Origin: Syntrophomonadaceae bacterium
GTDB lineage: Bacteria > Bacillota > Dethiobacteria > DTU022
DNA: 64,000 bases
Direction: 5' to 3'
Assembly: GCA_007119965.1 (NCBI GenBank)
Contig: SKOR01000034.1
Location: 1 to 64,000, forward strand
Under the pieces are notes generated by a model. That model saw only the letters and a list, made by a program, of their open reading frames with translations. It was not told the origin of the DNA and did not search any database. Below are positions 1 to 9,268 of the stretch, one piece after another. A program made the position numbers and the translations under genes. Position 1 is the stretch's first letter; the number at the start of each line of letters is the position of its first letter.

Positions 1-2
1 AC

Positions 3-1280
3 ATGAAAAACGGCCTGTTAAAAATAATGTTCCCTGGAGCAGTATTGATGGTTTTATTCCTTTCTATGACCGGGTGCACTTTCAGCCCTGGCGATGAAGG
101 CTCCGAAAAAACCCTTAAAGTGGGTGTGCTCGGCCCATTTTCCGGGCGCGCTGCAGGGGTTGGCGCAGAATTTACAGGGGCCGTTGAACTGGCCTTCGAG
201 CAGGTTGATTACACAATCGGTGACTACAATGTGGAAATTGTCTGGATTGATTCCCAGTCAGATCCGGAACGGGCAACCCGCGCTTATGAACACGCCGCCG
301 TAAATGAAAATATCGATGTCTGCATTCTAAATTACCACAGCTCAGTTGCCATTGCCGCCATGGACGTAGCGGCCAGGAATAAACTCCCCCACTTTTTCGG
401 TATTGGCGGAACTGAAATAATAAATGAAAAATTTGAATACGACCCGGTATACTACAGTTACTATATGGGCAAAACGTGGCCCAGCCCGGAAAAACTGACC
501 GGCGCTTATATCGAGGCCCTTGAGTATGCAGTTGACATTGGGGCCTGGGAGCCGCGCAACAACAGGGCGGCAATCTACGGAGAGAACACCGAGTGGGGAA
601 AGAGTTTCGGTTCGGCCATGGCCCTCGACTTCGAAAAGGCCGGTTGGGAGATAGTCGGTAAAAAGTATTTTACCACGGGCGCGATAAACCTTGAGCCTTT
701 AATGGGTGCCCTGCAGGATATGGACGCTTCCGTAATTGCCGGGAGTATAGCGACGGCCCCATCTCTGGCCGCCTTCATACAGCAAACCAGCGAAACAGGG
801 CTGGAGAGTGTCATTATTGCTGACGGCCTGGGCTGGGTTGGGGATTGGCATAGCATGACCGGCAGCTCATCTGACTATGTGCTGGACCAGGTTCCCGGTT
901 GGAATAATGAAAAAGCGGCACAGTTTGTGTCAGATTTTGATGAAAGGTACGGTTATAAGCCAAGCGCTTCCAGCGGGGGGCTGGTCTACGACAAGACTGC
1001 CTTTTTTATCAAGATCGCAAATGAAACCCTTGCAGAGCACGGCGAACTAAACCGTGAAACCTTTTACAGGTACGGTCAGGATTATGTCCTGACCGGCAGG
1101 ACATCTTTAAAAGGCGGAATAGTGATGGATGAATATAAATATACTCCCGATTCTGTTCCGGACCCGGTTGTCGGAGACGGTTACTTTATATTTCCCGTTG
1201 TTCAGTATTACCAGGGAGATCGGTCCGTAATCTGGCCTGCCGCCTGGAAAGACGCTGATTTCAAATCACCCGCGTATTGA
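3..1280 (+). CDS. ABC transporter substrate-binding lipoprotein, branched-chain amino acid (LivJ-like) type
   Basis: A 425-aa extracytoplasmic solute receptor of the type I periplasmic-binding fold (Peripla_BP_6/LivJ family). The N-terminus has a basic start, a hydrophobic core and a lipobox ending in SMTGC (Cys about residue 25), so it should be lipid-anchored outside the membrane. The mature part opens with KVGVLGPFSG, typical of the family, and its length is normal. The ATG lies two bases from the window edge, so its Shine-Dalgarno site and any permease or ATPase genes upstream are out of view; a further upstream start cannot be excluded. No transporter partner follows, since the next gene (lepA) is convergent. 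The ligand cannot be deduced: amino acids, amides, urea or aromatic acids are all possible. Confidence 0.85.
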   Translation: MKNGLLKIMFPGAVLMVLFLSMTGCTFSPGDEGSEKTLKVGVLGPFSGRAAGVGAEFTGAVELAFEQVDYTIGDYNVEIVWIDSQSDPERATRAYEHAAVNENIDVCILNYHSSVAIAAMDVAARNKLPHFFGIGGTEIINEKFEYDPVYYSYYMGKTWPSPEKLTGAYIEALEYAVDIGAWEPRNNRAAIYGENTEWGKSFGSAMALDFEKAGWEIVGKKYFTTGAINLEPLMGALQDMDASVIAGSIATAPSLAAFIQQTSETGLESVIIADGLGWVGDWHSMTGSSSDYVLDQVPGWNNEKAAQFVSDFDERYGYKPSASSGGLVYDKTAFFIKIANETLAEHGELNRETFYRYGQDYVLTGRTSLKGGIVMDEYKYTPDSVPDPVVGDGYFIFPVVQYYQGDRSVIWPAAWKDADFKSPAY

Positions 1281-1327
1281 AAAGTGTCCCGGCCCGGCTG
1301 GACAAGCTTTTTAGATCAGCCCGCAGG

Positions 1328-3127
1328 CTATTTTACTTTTAAAACTGCCGTAAAAGCTTCCTGGGGAATTTCAACCCGGCCTATCTTTTTCATCTTCTTC
1401 TTACCTTCCTTCTGTTTCTCCAGGAGTTTCCGCTTCCGGGTAATATCCCCGCCATAAAGGTTTTCCGTAACATTTTTACGCATAGCCTTAATTGTTTCCC
1501 GGGCAATAATATTATTTTCAACAGCAGCCTGAACAGGAACGTCAAACATCTGCCTGGGGATGATCTCTTTGAGCTTTTCAGCCATTTCACGGCCCCTCTG
1601 GTAAGCCTTGTCGCGGTGAATAATAAATGAGAGGGCATCTACTTTTTCAGCGTTCACCAGGATGTCCATCAATACCAGGGCCGATTCCCTGTATCCGTGC
1701 ATAACGTAATCAAGGGAAGCGTAGCCCCGGGTGCGGGATTTGAGCAGGTCGAAAAAGTCGTAGATGATCTCGGCCAGGGGCAGGTAGTAAGAAAGCTTTA
1801 CCCTTCCCGATTCGAGGTACTCGGTATCACGGTATTCTCCTCTTTTCTCCTGGCAGAGCTCCATAACCGGCCCCACGAAGTCCCCGGTTAAGAAGATCGA
1901 GGCTTCCACGTAAGGTTCCTCAATGGACACACGGTCTTCTGTCGTGGGCATCAGGGCGGGGTTGTCCACCTCTATAACATCGCCGTTCTTCAGATGAACC
2001 CTGTAAACCACACTCGGGGCAGAAATGATCAGGTCCAGGCCGTATTCCCGTTCAAGCCTTTCCCGGACAATATCCATATGCAGCAGGCCCAGGAAACCGC
2101 AGCGGAAACCGAGCCCCAGGGCTGTTGATTTTTCCGGCTCGTAGCTGAGAGCGGAATCATTAAGTGTCAGACGCTCAATTGCCTCGCGCAGGGTTACAAA
2201 ATCGTTGCTGTCCTGGGGGAAAAGGCCGCAAAAAACCATTGAAACGACCTTGCGGTAGCCGGACAGGGCCTGCGGCGCAGGGTTATCGGCAGCAGTAACC
2301 GTATCACCCACCCGGGCATCCCCGACATTTTTGATCGAAGCGATCAGGTAACCCACCTCCCCGGCAGAAAGACTGTCAGCTGTTTCCATTGCCGGCCTGA
2401 AGACACCGGTTTCAACTACCTCGAAAACTTTCCCGGTATTCATAAACCTGATCCTCTCACCCTTGTGGATCCGGCCTTCGATTACCCGGATATAGGCAAT
2501 CACACCGCGGTATTTGTCGTAATGGGAATCGAAAACCAGAGCCCTGAGCGGCGCAGCAGGGTCACCTGCCACCGGTGAAGGCACCTTTTCAACAATTGCC
2601 TCGAGAACCTCTGCGATCCCAATCCCTTTTTTCGCCGATACAAGCAGGGCATCATCGGCATCGCTGCCGATGATATCGGCCAGCTCCAGCTTTACTTTAT
2701 CCGGATCGGCGCTGGCCATGTCGATTTTATTAATAACGGGAATTATCGCCAGGTCCTGCTCGAGGGCCAGGTAGATGTTGGCAAGGGTCTGCGCTTCAAT
2801 GCCCTGGACAGCGTCAACCACCAGGATGGCCCCTTCACAGGCCGCCAGGCTTCTCGACACTTCATAGGTAAAATCAACATGCCCGGGTGTATCAATCAGG
2901 TTCAAGATATATTCCTCACCGTCCATGGCCCGGTATTCCAGGCGAACAGCCTGCAGCTTGATGGTAATGCCCCGCTCCCTCTCCAGTTCCATCTGGTCCA
3001 GGACCTGTTCCTTCATCTGCCTGGCAGTCAATGTTCCGGTTGCCTCTAGCAACCGGTCGGCAAGGGTCGATTTGCCGTGGTCAATATGGGCGATAATACA
3101 AAAGTTTCTTATTCTTTCAGGTTTCAA
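1328..3127 (-). CDS. lepA: Elongation factor 4 (LepA), ribosome back-translocase GTPase
   Basis: A translational GTPase that remodels stalled or mistranslocated ribosomes. G1 is AHIDHGKST, followed by DTPGHVDF (G3) and NKIDM (G4), then the EF-G-like domains and the LepA-specific C-terminal domain ending near [16 protein letters not shown] place the start at a TTG (3127): a CGGAGG Shine-Dalgarno lies 7-8 bases upstream and the protein then has 599 aa and begins LKPERIRNF, matching the family's usual length. An in-frame ATG at 3211 would add 28 residues unlike the family. It is convergent with the preceding receptor gene and divergent from the YccF gene. Confidence 0.96.
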   Translation of the reverse strand: MKPERIRNFCIIAHIDHGKSTLADRLLEATGTLTARQMKEQVLDQMELERERGITIKLQAVRLEYRAMDGEEYILNLIDTPGHVDFTYEVSRSLAACEGAILVVDAVQGIEAQTLANIYLALEQDLAIIPVINKIDMASADPDKVKLELADIIGSDADDALLVSAKKGIGIAEVLEAIVEKVPSPVAGDPAAPLRALVFDSHYDKYRGVIAYIRVIEGRIHKGERIRFMNTGKVFEVVETGVFRPAMETADSLSAGEVGYLIASIKNVGDARVGDTVTAADNPAPQALSGYRKVVSMVFCGLFPQDSNDFVTLREAIERLTLNDSALSYEPEKSTALGLGFRCGFLGLLHMDIVRERLEREYGLDLIISAPSVVYRVHLKNGDVIEVDNPALMPTTEDRVSIEEPYVEASIFLTGDFVGPVMELCQEKRGEYRDTEYLESGRVKLSYYLPLAEIIYDFFDLLKSRTRGYASLDYVMHGYRESALVLMDILVNAEKVDALSFIIHRDKAYQRGREMAEKLKEIIPRQMFDVPVQAAVENNIIARETIKAMRKNVTENLYGGDITRKRKLLEKQKEGKKKMKKIGRVEIPQEAFTAVLKVK

Positions 3128-3420
3128 CTGGTAAGCCTCCGTGTAATAAACTCTAAATGTTCCCGTTGAATTATAACACCCCGAAGGACAGCCCACAACA
3201 TGCCGTCTCATTACCGCCTGCCGGGCTCAAATAAATCGTAACCACCCAGCCAGCTATCCTGCAGGTACCCGGGCTGATGAAAACCGGGCCAACTGCAAAT
3301 GCTTGTCCTTACCTTCCGGGGCATTGAACTGTTTTCGAATAATTTAATGCAAACAGGATCATTAAGCTGCCATAATGATCTATAATAACTCAGATCAAAT
3401 TCAGATAGAGGTGAATAGTG

Positions 3421-3801
3421 ATGAGTATTATCGGCAACATCTTCTGGCTTATTCTCGGTGGGATTATCCTGGCCCTGTTTTGGGTTATTGCCGGCCTGCT
3501 GGTTTGCCTGACAATTATAGGCATTCCCTTCGGCCTGCAGTGTTTCAAGTTTGCAGGCTTTGTTCTCTGGCCCTTCGGCCGCAGGGTAGAAGTCGGAAAT
3601 TTCGGGGTAGGCAGCCTGATCGGCAATGTGCTCTGGATCCTGCTGCTGGGCTGGGAACTCTGTATTGCCCACCTGGTTGTCGGTGCCATCTTCTGCATAA
3701 CAATTATCGGTATCCCCTTTGGCCTCCAGCACTTCAAGCTGGCCATGCTGGCCATTTTACCTTTCGGCGCCAGGATCAGGAACCAGCGTGACCTTGTTTA
3801 A
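3421..3801 (+). CDS. YccF domain-containing inner membrane protein
   Basis: A 126-aa protein made of two copies of the YccF (DUF307) unit. Each copy is a hydrophobic helix followed by TIIGIPFGLQ and then FK with a hydrophobic stretch (first about residues 33-45, second about 98-110). FWLILGG near the N-terminus and WPFGRR in the middle are also diagnostic. Function is unknown; the family is an integral membrane protein of about this size. The start is the ATG at 3421 with an AGAGGTG ribosome site 8 bases upstream; a GTG directly before it is in frame but too close. It is monocistronic, with the TPP-riboswitch unit beginning about 125 bp downstream. Confidence 0.85.
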   Translation: MSIIGNIFWLILGGIILALFWVIAGLLVCLTIIGIPFGLQCFKFAGFVLWPFGRRVEVGNFGVGSLIGNVLWILLLGWELCIAHLVVGAIFCITIIGIPFGLQHFKLAMLAILPFGARIRNQRDLV

Positions 3802-3927
3802 GATCGGTATACGGCAATAAGATAAAGCGGGGCGCACCAGGTGGAAAACGACTGAATAATAAAAAACTGCAGATCAACAGCCTGCAAATGGGATAATTCT
3901 CATAAATCAGGGCAAAAGAACGGGGGC

Positions 3928-3956
3928 TTGAACCGGGGCCGGATAAGTGGTATGAT
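3928..3956 (+). promoter_or_regulatory. Probable sigma-A promoter of the thiamin transport operon
   Basis: TTGAAC (3928-3933), a 17-base spacer, then TATGAT (3951-3956). Transcription would begin about 15 bases before the TPP aptamer. Spacing is ideal, the -10 matches 5/6 and the -35 matches 4/6. Confidence 0.65.
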
Positions 3957-3977
3957 CTTTATTAGAGAGTATGGATA

Positions 3978-4062
3978 AGGGGAGCTGGGTAGACCCGGCT
4001 GAGAAAGGACTGGACGCGTTCTGACCCTTAAACCTGATCTGGGTAATGCCAGCGGAGGGATA
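3978..4062 (+). promoter_or_regulatory. TPP riboswitch (THI element)
   Basis: This region contains the conserved thi-box: GGGGAGC at its 5' side, CTGAGA at 3999-4004, then ACCTGATCTGGGTAATGCC and AGCGGAGGGA (4032-4060). These are the pyrimidine-sensor and pyrophosphate-sensor segments of the thiamin pyrophosphate aptamer. A terminator hairpin follows 20 bases later, so TPP binding should switch off transcription of the thiamin-binding protein and ThiXYZ genes. Confidence 0.95.
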
Positions 4063-4082
4063 TCAACAGCAGTGCGTACTAG

Positions 4083-4114
4083 CTGTCGCCAACGTTGGCG
4101 GCAGTTTTTATTTT
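4083..4114 (+). terminator. Intrinsic terminator, expression platform of the TPP riboswitch
   Basis: Inverted repeat CTGTCGCCAA (4083-4092) and TTGGCGGCAG (4095-4104), with one G-U pair, directly followed by TTTTTATTTT. It sits between the aptamer and the first gene's ribosome site. A transcription-attenuation mechanism is inferred from the position. Confidence 0.85.
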
Positions 4115-4134
4115 ATCCGGTAAGGAGGGTTAAT

Positions 4135-4425
4135 ATGCCGGCATGTAATGTAAGCCTGCAGGTTATTCCACTGGTTAAGGAAAATGAAGTTTACCCCGTC
4201 GTTGATCAGGTAATCGAATTTATTGCCGCCTCCGGCGTTAAGTATACCGTCGGCCCGATGGAGACAACCATGGAAGGGGAACTTGACCAGCTGCTGGAAA
4301 TTGTAAAACAAGCCCAGGAAATATGCAAAGAAGCGGGTGCTGAGAGAATCCTTTCGGTGATAAAGATTGACTACAGCACCGGGGGAGTGACCATTGATGA
4401 AAAAGTGGGCAAGTATAAAGTCTAA
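4135..4425 (+). CDS. Thiamin-binding protein of the MTH1187/YkoF family
   Basis: A 96-aa cytoplasmic ferredoxin-like-fold protein of the DUF77 (Thiamine_BP) family. Diagnostic features are the strand S-L-Q-V-I-P near the N-terminus, YTVGPMETTMEGE around residues 37-49 and the final strand ILSVIKIDY. Family members bind thiamin or related pyrimidines, but the exact role is not settled. The ATG at 4135 has an AAGGAGGG site 6 bases upstream; a GTG further upstream lies within the terminator and is rejected. It is the first gene after the TPP riboswitch and overlaps the permease gene by 29 bp, which supports a thiamin-precursor salvage role. Confidence 0.85.
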   Translation: MPACNVSLQVIPLVKENEVYPVVDQVIEFIAASGVKYTVGPMETTMEGELDQLLEIVKQAQEICKEAGAERILSVIKIDYSTGGVTIDEKVGKYKV

Positions 4426-5176
4426 CTTACCGTCTGCCCTGCTTATAGCAGGAGTTCTGCTGTTGTGGGAGCTGGTGACCGGAGCGGCGGATCTGCCCGA
4501 GTTTATTTTGCCTGCTCCATCGACAATAGCGCTCTCCCTTGCGGCCAACTTTTATCTCTTGATCGGGCATGCCGGGGTTACCCTTACAGCGGTGCTGGGC
4601 GGGCTGGCATTAGCTATCCTGGTAGCGATGCTGCTGGCGATCGCCATGGACCGCTGGAAGCCCTTAAAACAGGCCCTTTACCCGCTGCTGGTCATATCCC
4701 AGGCGATCCCTATTTTTGCCCTGGCCCCGTTAATGCTGATCTGGTTTGGAGTAGGGCTGCTGCCCAAGGTGCTGATAGTAGCCCTGGTCTGTTTTTTTCC
4801 CCTGGCCGTTAACCTGATTGAAGGGTTTAACCAGGTTGATCCTGAGGCTATTAATTTAATGCAGACCATGCAGGCCGACCGCTGGATGATAATGCGCTCT
4901 GTCCAACTGCCCTCCGCCCTGCCCTATTTTTTCTCGGGCCTGAAAATTGCCGCCACTTACAGCGTGCTGGGGGCAATCATCGGGGAATGGCTGGGTGCAA
5001 GGGCCGGCCTGGGGATCTATATGCTCAGGGCCATGAACTCATTCCGCACCAGCGACGTTTTTGCCTCTATTATTGTCGTGATCATTTTGAGCCTGGCGTT
5101 TTTTAAGCTGGTTGAATTAAGCGCTTGGCTGGTTATGCCCTGGAAGAGAAAACCAAAAAACAGTACGGAGGATTGA
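4397..5176 (+). CDS. thiX: ABC transporter permease, ThiX-like (thiamin pyrimidine precursor uptake)
   Basis: A 259-aa permease of the BPD_transp_1 family (SsuC/TauC/ThiX branch) with about six transmembrane helices. The cytoplasmic coupling loop reads GEWLGARAGLG (about residues 197-207). The start is ATG 4397 behind GGGGGAGTGA; a TTG immediately before is also in frame. It overlaps the 3' end of the preceding thiamin-binding gene and is followed 6 bp later by the receptor gene. The TPP riboswitch context indicates transport of a thiamin precursor such as a formylaminopyrimidine or hydroxymethylpyrimidine; sequence alone would also allow sulfonate or nitrate uptake. Confidence 0.85.
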   Translation: MKKWASIKSNLPSALLIAGVLLLWELVTGAADLPEFILPAPSTIALSLAANFYLLIGHAGVTLTAVLGGLALAILVAMLLAIAMDRWKPLKQALYPLLVISQAIPIFALAPLMLIWFGVGLLPKVLIVALVCFFPLAVNLIEGFNQVDPEAINLMQTMQADRWMIMRSVQLPSALPYFFSGLKIAATYSVLGAIIGEWLGARAGLGIYMLRAMNSFRTSDVFASIIVVIILSLAFFKLVELSAWLVMPWKRKPKNSTED

Positions 5177-5182
5177 TTAGCC

Positions 5183-6181
5183 ATGTCTGAAAAGCTTAAA
5201 TTAAAAGGTGCTGTGTTGTTTTTCTCCATTCTGTCAATCATTTTTATGACAGTAATGGTAACAGGATGCGCTGCCGAAGACCCGGCTGACCCTGACCGGG
5301 TTACGCTGCTCCTGGACTGGACGCCCAACACTAACTACAGCGGTTTCTACGCTGCAATAGAAGAAGGCTTTTTTGAGGAAGAAGGCCTGGAAGTTGAAAT
5401 TATCGAAGCCCCCGGCAGCGTAAACCAGATGGTTGCCACAGGCCAGGCTGAATTCGGTATAAGCTATCAGGAAGAAGTCACTTTCGCCCGGCTGAGCGAT
5501 ATACCGGTCGTTTCGATCGCAGCTATAATCCAGCAAAACACTTCCGGTTTCGCCTCCCTGGCGGATCGCGGAATTGAAAGCCCTGCCGATTTTGAGGGTA
5601 AAAGCTACGGCGGATGGGGCTCTCCTGTGGAAGAGGCCACAATTCAGGCCCTGATGGATCACCATGACGCCGATTATGAAAAGGTTGACATCATCACTAC
5701 AGGAGAAGTTGATTCACTGATCGTGATCGAACGGGAAGCAGACTTTGCCTGGATCTATTACGGGTGGACAGGTATCGAGGCGGAACTGAAAGGGATGGAC
5801 CTGAACTTTATCGAACTGCGCGAGGAAGAGCCGGCCCTCGATTATTACACTCCCGTCCTGGTCACCGGTGAAAACCTGATCGCGGATAACCCCGAACTGA
5901 TCAAAAGGTTTATGCGCGCTGCGACGAGGGGTTATCAGCTGGCAATTGAAAACCCGGGCGAGGCTGCCCGCCACCTGCTTTTCCATGCCCCGGAGTTGGA
6001 TGAAGAGCTGGTTATGGCCAGCCAGGAGTGGCTGGCGGATAAATACCGGGCTGAAGCCGAAACGTGGGGTATCCAGGAACGGGAAACCTGGGAAGCATAC
6101 AGTCTCTGGCTCTATGAGAACGGCCTGATCGAAGAAGTGCCCGATCCGGATAACGCATTTACCAATGAATTCTTGAGGTGA
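5183..6181 (+). CDS. thiY: ThiY-like substrate-binding lipoprotein (NMT1/THI5 family)
   Basis: A 332-aa extracytoplasmic receptor. A signal peptide ends in a lipobox VTGC (Cys about residue 29). The mature protein has DWTPNTNYSGFYAA, the NMT1/THI5-like signature of pyrimidine-binding receptors, followed by EEGLEVE and GQAEFGIS. It should capture a thiamin pyrimidine moiety and deliver it to ThiX. The stop codon overlaps the ATPase start (GTGA). Control by the upstream TPP riboswitch fits salvage of thiamin breakdown products. The exact ligand is inferred from context. Confidence 0.87.
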   Translation: MSEKLKLKGAVLFFSILSIIFMTVMVTGCAAEDPADPDRVTLLLDWTPNTNYSGFYAAIEEGFFEEEGLEVEIIEAPGSVNQMVATGQAEFGISYQEEVTFARLSDIPVVSIAAIIQQNTSGFASLADRGIESPADFEGKSYGGWGSPVEEATIQALMDHHDADYEKVDIITTGEVDSLIVIEREADFAWIYYGWTGIEAELKGMDLNFIELREEEPALDYYTPVLVTGENLIADNPELIKRFMRAATRGYQLAIENPGEAARHLLFHAPELDEELVMASQEWLADKYRAEAETWGIQERETWEAYSLWLYENGLIEEVPDPDNAFTNEFLR

Positions 6182-6939
6182 GACTGATCGATAAACTGCT
6201 CTTAGAGGGAATCAGTTCTACTTACTTTTCCGGGGAACAACGGCTACCCGTGCTGGACAATATTTCACTGCATGTTCAAGCGGGTGAATTTGTTACAGTC
6301 CTTGGACCGAGCGGCTCCGGAAAAAGCACCATCCTGAAAACTGCCGCCGGGCTGCTCAAGCCCGATCGGGGGCGAGTCCTGATCGGAGGGCATGAAACTA
6401 CAGGAACTCCACAGCTGGTCGGTTACATGCCCCAGCAGGATCTTCTGTTCCCCTGGAAAACTTTAAAACAGAATGCTGCCCTGCCGCTTCTGGCAGCAAA
6501 AAGTGGAACCGGAGAAGCCTATGCCCGTGTAGAAGAAATGCTGCCCGTTTTTGGTTTGGAAAGCTTTGCCGATTATTATCCCTTTCAACTTTCGGGAGGC
6601 ATGCGCCAGCGGGCAGCCCTGCTGCGGACCATGCTGATCGAAAGCAACCTGATGCTGCTTGACGAACCCTTTGCCTCCCTCGACGCCCTGACCAGGGAAA
6701 ACATGCAGGACTGGCTTCTTGATATCTGGGGGCGCTTTAAACGCTCCGTTCTCTTTGTTACCCACAGTATTGATGAAGCAATATACCTTTCTGACCGAAT
6801 TTATGTAATCAGCGAACGCCCGGGGAAAAATGCCCTGGAGCAGGATATAGAACTGCCCCGGCCCAGGACAAAATCAATCCTGGCCTCCAGAAATTTTGCT
6901 ACCTATAAGCAGGTTTTCATTAATGCCCTGGCCAGCTGA
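6178..6939 (+). CDS. thiZ: ABC transporter ATP-binding protein, ThiZ-like
   Basis: A 253-aa ATPase subunit of the nitrate/sulfonate/taurine-type importers. Walker A is GPSGSGKST (about residues 43-51), the Q-loop region is MPQQDLLFPW, the ABC signature LSGGMRQR, Walker B LMLLDEP and the switch histidine lies in FVTHSIDEA. The start is a GTG that shares bases with the preceding TGA, indicating translational coupling. The last 20 bp overlap the convergent thiamin pyrophosphokinase gene. With the two preceding genes it forms a complete ThiXYZ importer. Confidence 0.88.
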   Translation: MRLIDKLLLEGISSTYFSGEQRLPVLDNISLHVQAGEFVTVLGPSGSGKSTILKTAAGLLKPDRGRVLIGGHETTGTPQLVGYMPQQDLLFPWKTLKQNAALPLLAAKSGTGEAYARVEEMLPVFGLESFADYYPFQLSGGMRQRAALLRTMLIESNLMLLDEPFASLDALTRENMQDWLLDIWGRFKRSVLFVTHSIDEAIYLSDRIYVISERPGKNALEQDIELPRPRTKSILASRNFATYKQVFINALAS

Positions 6940-7603
6940 AATCAGTTGCAGGGGGAGGGGCCTGGGTCTTGATAATCAGTAAGAGGCCCGATTTAAAGGT
7001 AATTTTAGCCTGCTCAGCAGTTAATTCATTGCTGAGGCCGCGGGTGGAAGCATAGGATAGGGACTCTCCGTTAAGAGCATACTTCAGACCCTCGGTAACA
7101 ATACCGCTGACCTCGTTGGTAAGGGCAAATAAAGAAATGTAAGCCCCCTTGCTGCCGGTTATGATGGCTTCTTTTCTTGCCATTATAATCTCCTGGCGCT
7201 CATCAATGATGCGGGCAGATATACCATTTCGAAGGGGAACATAAAGCAGCAGCGTATTGATAAAAGCGTGGTCATATCTTGCTCCGCCCAGGGCGCCGAT
7301 AATCAATATCTCGGCAGGCTTCAGTGAAACTGCATGGTCTAAAGCCAATTCGAGATCAGATTTATCTTTTTCTGCAGGGTGCCCGATCAACTGCGTATAA
7401 TTCTGATCGATTTTTTCCCGATCGGAAGGATGCAGTGAATCAAGATCGCCAATAATCGTATCCGGCTCTAATCCCAGGGCTAAAGCGTGACCCGTTCCGC
7501 CGTTGACGCAGAGAACAAAATCACTTTCTTCAACCAGGCCGTGGTAATAGCTTAAGTCTTTCAGGTCTCCGTTAGCAATGATCACAACACGTTTCAGAAG
7601 CAT
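6920..7603 (-). CDS. thiN: Thiamin diphosphokinase
   Basis: A 227-aa enzyme that transfers pyrophosphate from ATP to thiamin to make TPP. The N-terminal catalytic domain shows CVNGGTGHAL, then the acidic GDLDS motif (about residues 52-56), and EKDKSDLELAL. The C-terminal part is the thiamin-binding beta domain (SYASTRGLSNEL). It is transcribed toward the ThiXYZ operon and its 3' end overlaps thiZ by 20 bp. I saw no TPP riboswitch on its own strand, so this kinase is probably not under the same control. Confidence 0.92.
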   Translation of the reverse strand: MLLKRVVIIANGDLKDLSYYHGLVEESDFVLCVNGGTGHALALGLEPDTIIGDLDSLHPSDREKIDQNYTQLIGHPAEKDKSDLELALDHAVSLKPAEILIIGALGGARYDHAFINTLLLYVPLRNGISARIIDERQEIIMARKEAIITGSKGAYISLFALTNEVSGIVTEGLKYALNGESLSYASTRGLSNELTAEQAKITFKSGLLLIIKTQAPPPATDFSWPGH

Positions 7604-7633
7604 CTGCCAACCCTTCTTTCTTAAACTGCCAGG

Positions 7634-8809
7634 CTACAGGTCCCTGAAGAACAACTCCAGGCGCCGCAATCCTTCCGTCAGCGTCTCCATCGAACAGGCG
7701 TAGGAAAGGCGAATATACCCTTCGGCCCCGGGGCCAAAATCGATCCCCGGTGTAATCGCCACTCCTGCTTCCTCCAGGATACGCAGGGCAAAAGAGTAGG
7801 AATCTTTAGTGTGCTGCTTTACATTGGCCATCATATAAAATGCCCCGTCCGGCGGTTTTGCGGGGGCGATGCCAATTTTTTGAAGGGCCCCGTACAGGAA
7901 CAGGCGGCGTTCGTCATAATCGCTGAAGCGTTTTTCCAGGACTTCGGGCTTTTCCTGCAGGGCGGCTATCCCGGCCGCCTGGACAAAAGCACAGGCGCAG
8001 ATAAACAGGTTTTGCTGCAGTTTCCTGATGTTCCTGATCAGTTCCCGCGGGGCGATCAGGTAACCCAGCCGCCAACCGGTCATGATATTGCGCTTCGAAA
8101 ATCCGTTAATAACCACTGCCCGGTCTGTATACTCGAGGATTGAATGATCTTTTCCCGTGTAATTAATGCCATGGTAAACTTCATCGGAGACAATGTAAGG
8201 GCCCAGTTCGGCCAGGCCCCTTAATTCTTTTTCTCCTAAAACGGCACCGGTCGGGTTGGCTGGCGAATTGATCAGGATCCCCTTCACCTCCGGGCCCAGG
8301 TGTTTTTTAACCTCATCAGGCTGCAGCCTGAAGGCGTCTTCTTCCCTTGACGGGACATAGAGCGGTTCGGCGCCGATATAATTAATAAAGTTGGGGTAGC
8401 AGGCATAATAGGGGTCTGACATGATCATCCGGTCACCCTGATCAAGCAAAGCAGAAAAAGCAAGCAGCATCGCCGGCGATGAACCCGAAGTTACTATAAC
8501 CTGTTCGGGGTGAACATCAACACTGTAAACCCGCTTATAGTAGTTTGCAATAGCTTCCCTTAAATCGGGTTTGCCCAGGCTGTGTGTATAACCCGTATCG
8601 TTATTACGGATAGCCTCGATCACTGCCTCTTTAATGGCTGCAGGGGTTTCTCCTCCCGGTTCGCCGACTTCCATGTGAATTATGGATTTCCCCCCCGCTT
8701 CCATCTGCTGGGCTTTTTCCAATATTTCCATGGCCAGAAAAGGCTTGATCAGACCCATCCGGGCCGGCATAATCGTTTCTTCCAGGGAGTCCCGCTCCTT
8801 CATGCTCAT
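7634..8809 (-). CDS. PLP-dependent aminotransferase, class I/II
   Basis: A 391-aa fold-type I aminotransferase of the aspartate/aromatic/alanine group. It shows MEVGEPGGETP near the N-terminus, TSGSSPAMLLAFSAL (phosphate-binding region), NSPANPTG, SDEVYHG and the PLP lysine in NGFSKRNIMTGWRLGY. The C-terminal arginine that binds the substrate carboxylate is in YIRLSYA. The ATG at 8809 has AGGAGG 8 bases upstream. Substrate cannot be assigned; such proteins are often annotated as aspartate or glutamate-pyruvate aminotransferases. It is first in a minus-strand unit ending near thiN, with about 30 bp to each neighbour. Confidence 0.88.
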   Translation of the reverse strand: MSMKERDSLEETIMPARMGLIKPFLAMEILEKAQQMEAGGKSIIHMEVGEPGGETPAAIKEAVIEAIRNNDTGYTHSLGKPDLREAIANYYKRVYSVDVHPEQVIVTSGSSPAMLLAFSALLDQGDRMIMSDPYYACYPNFINYIGAEPLYVPSREEDAFRLQPDEVKKHLGPEVKGILINSPANPTGAVLGEKELRGLAELGPYIVSDEVYHGINYTGKDHSILEYTDRAVVINGFSKRNIMTGWRLGYLIAPRELIRNIRKLQQNLFICACAFVQAAGIAALQEKPEVLEKRFSDYDERRLFLYGALQKIGIAPAKPPDGAFYMMANVKQHTKDSYSFALRILEEAGVAITPGIDFGPGAEGYIRLSYACSMETLTEGLRRLELFFRDL

Positions 8810-8839
8810 TAGGCTGCCTCCTGCCAGGAATTCAAAATC

Positions 8840-9262
8840 TTAAAGCCTTCCTGCTTCCTTTTCTTTAATCAGTTCGGCACAGTATTCAATAATCTCCCTG
8901 CGGCGGACGATTCCAATAAATATCTCCTGGTCATCAACCACAGGCACAAAGTTCTGCCCGCTCGCTACGGTTAAAAGATCAACGATCCGCGCATCTATCC
9001 GCACCGGTCTGTTCGTGGCATGGGTGGCGATATCTTTTAACATAATTTTCTCCATACCATTGAGATCAAGACCCGGGCTGTTCTTTAATTTCCAGAGCAA
9101 GTCGCCTTCAGTAATCGTCCCTGCATAGCAGCCCTGTTCATCTACCAGTGGTACTGCAGCAAAACTGTGACGTTCCATTCTCTCTACTGCCTGGCGCATT
9201 GTTGTCCTCGGCGTCAGGCAGACAACTTCGCTTTTCGGCGTCAAAAAAAAAGCAACCTTCAT
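8840..9262 (-). CDS. CBS-domain pair protein
   Basis: A 140-aa stand-alone pair of CBS domains (a Bateman module). CBS1 spans about residues 14-60 (TMRQAVERMERHSFAAVPLV followed by GTITEGDLL) and CBS2 about 75-130 (NFVPVVDDQEIFIGIVRRREI). Such modules bind adenosyl nucleotides and act as regulators. No catalytic domain is attached. The ATG at 9262 is 6 bp after the acetyltransferase stop and uses a purine-rich site inside that gene's end, so the two are co-transcribed. Confidence 0.85.
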   Translation of the reverse strand: MKVAFFLTPKSEVVCLTPRTTMRQAVERMERHSFAAVPLVDEQGCYAGTITEGDLLWKLKNSPGLDLNGMEKIMLKDIATHATNRPVRIDARIVDLLTVASGQNFVPVVDDQEIFIGIVRRREIIEYCAELIKEKEAGRL

Positions 9263-9268
9263 TTATAA

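Noticed and set aside
3128-3211. 28-codon N-terminal extension of lepA
   Set aside because: The extension has no family similarity and the TTG at 3127 has a well-spaced CGGAGG.
3390-3755. Long antisense frames opposite the YccF gene
   Set aside because: Composition follows the codon bias of the sense strand and no start signals exist; these are shadows of the real gene.
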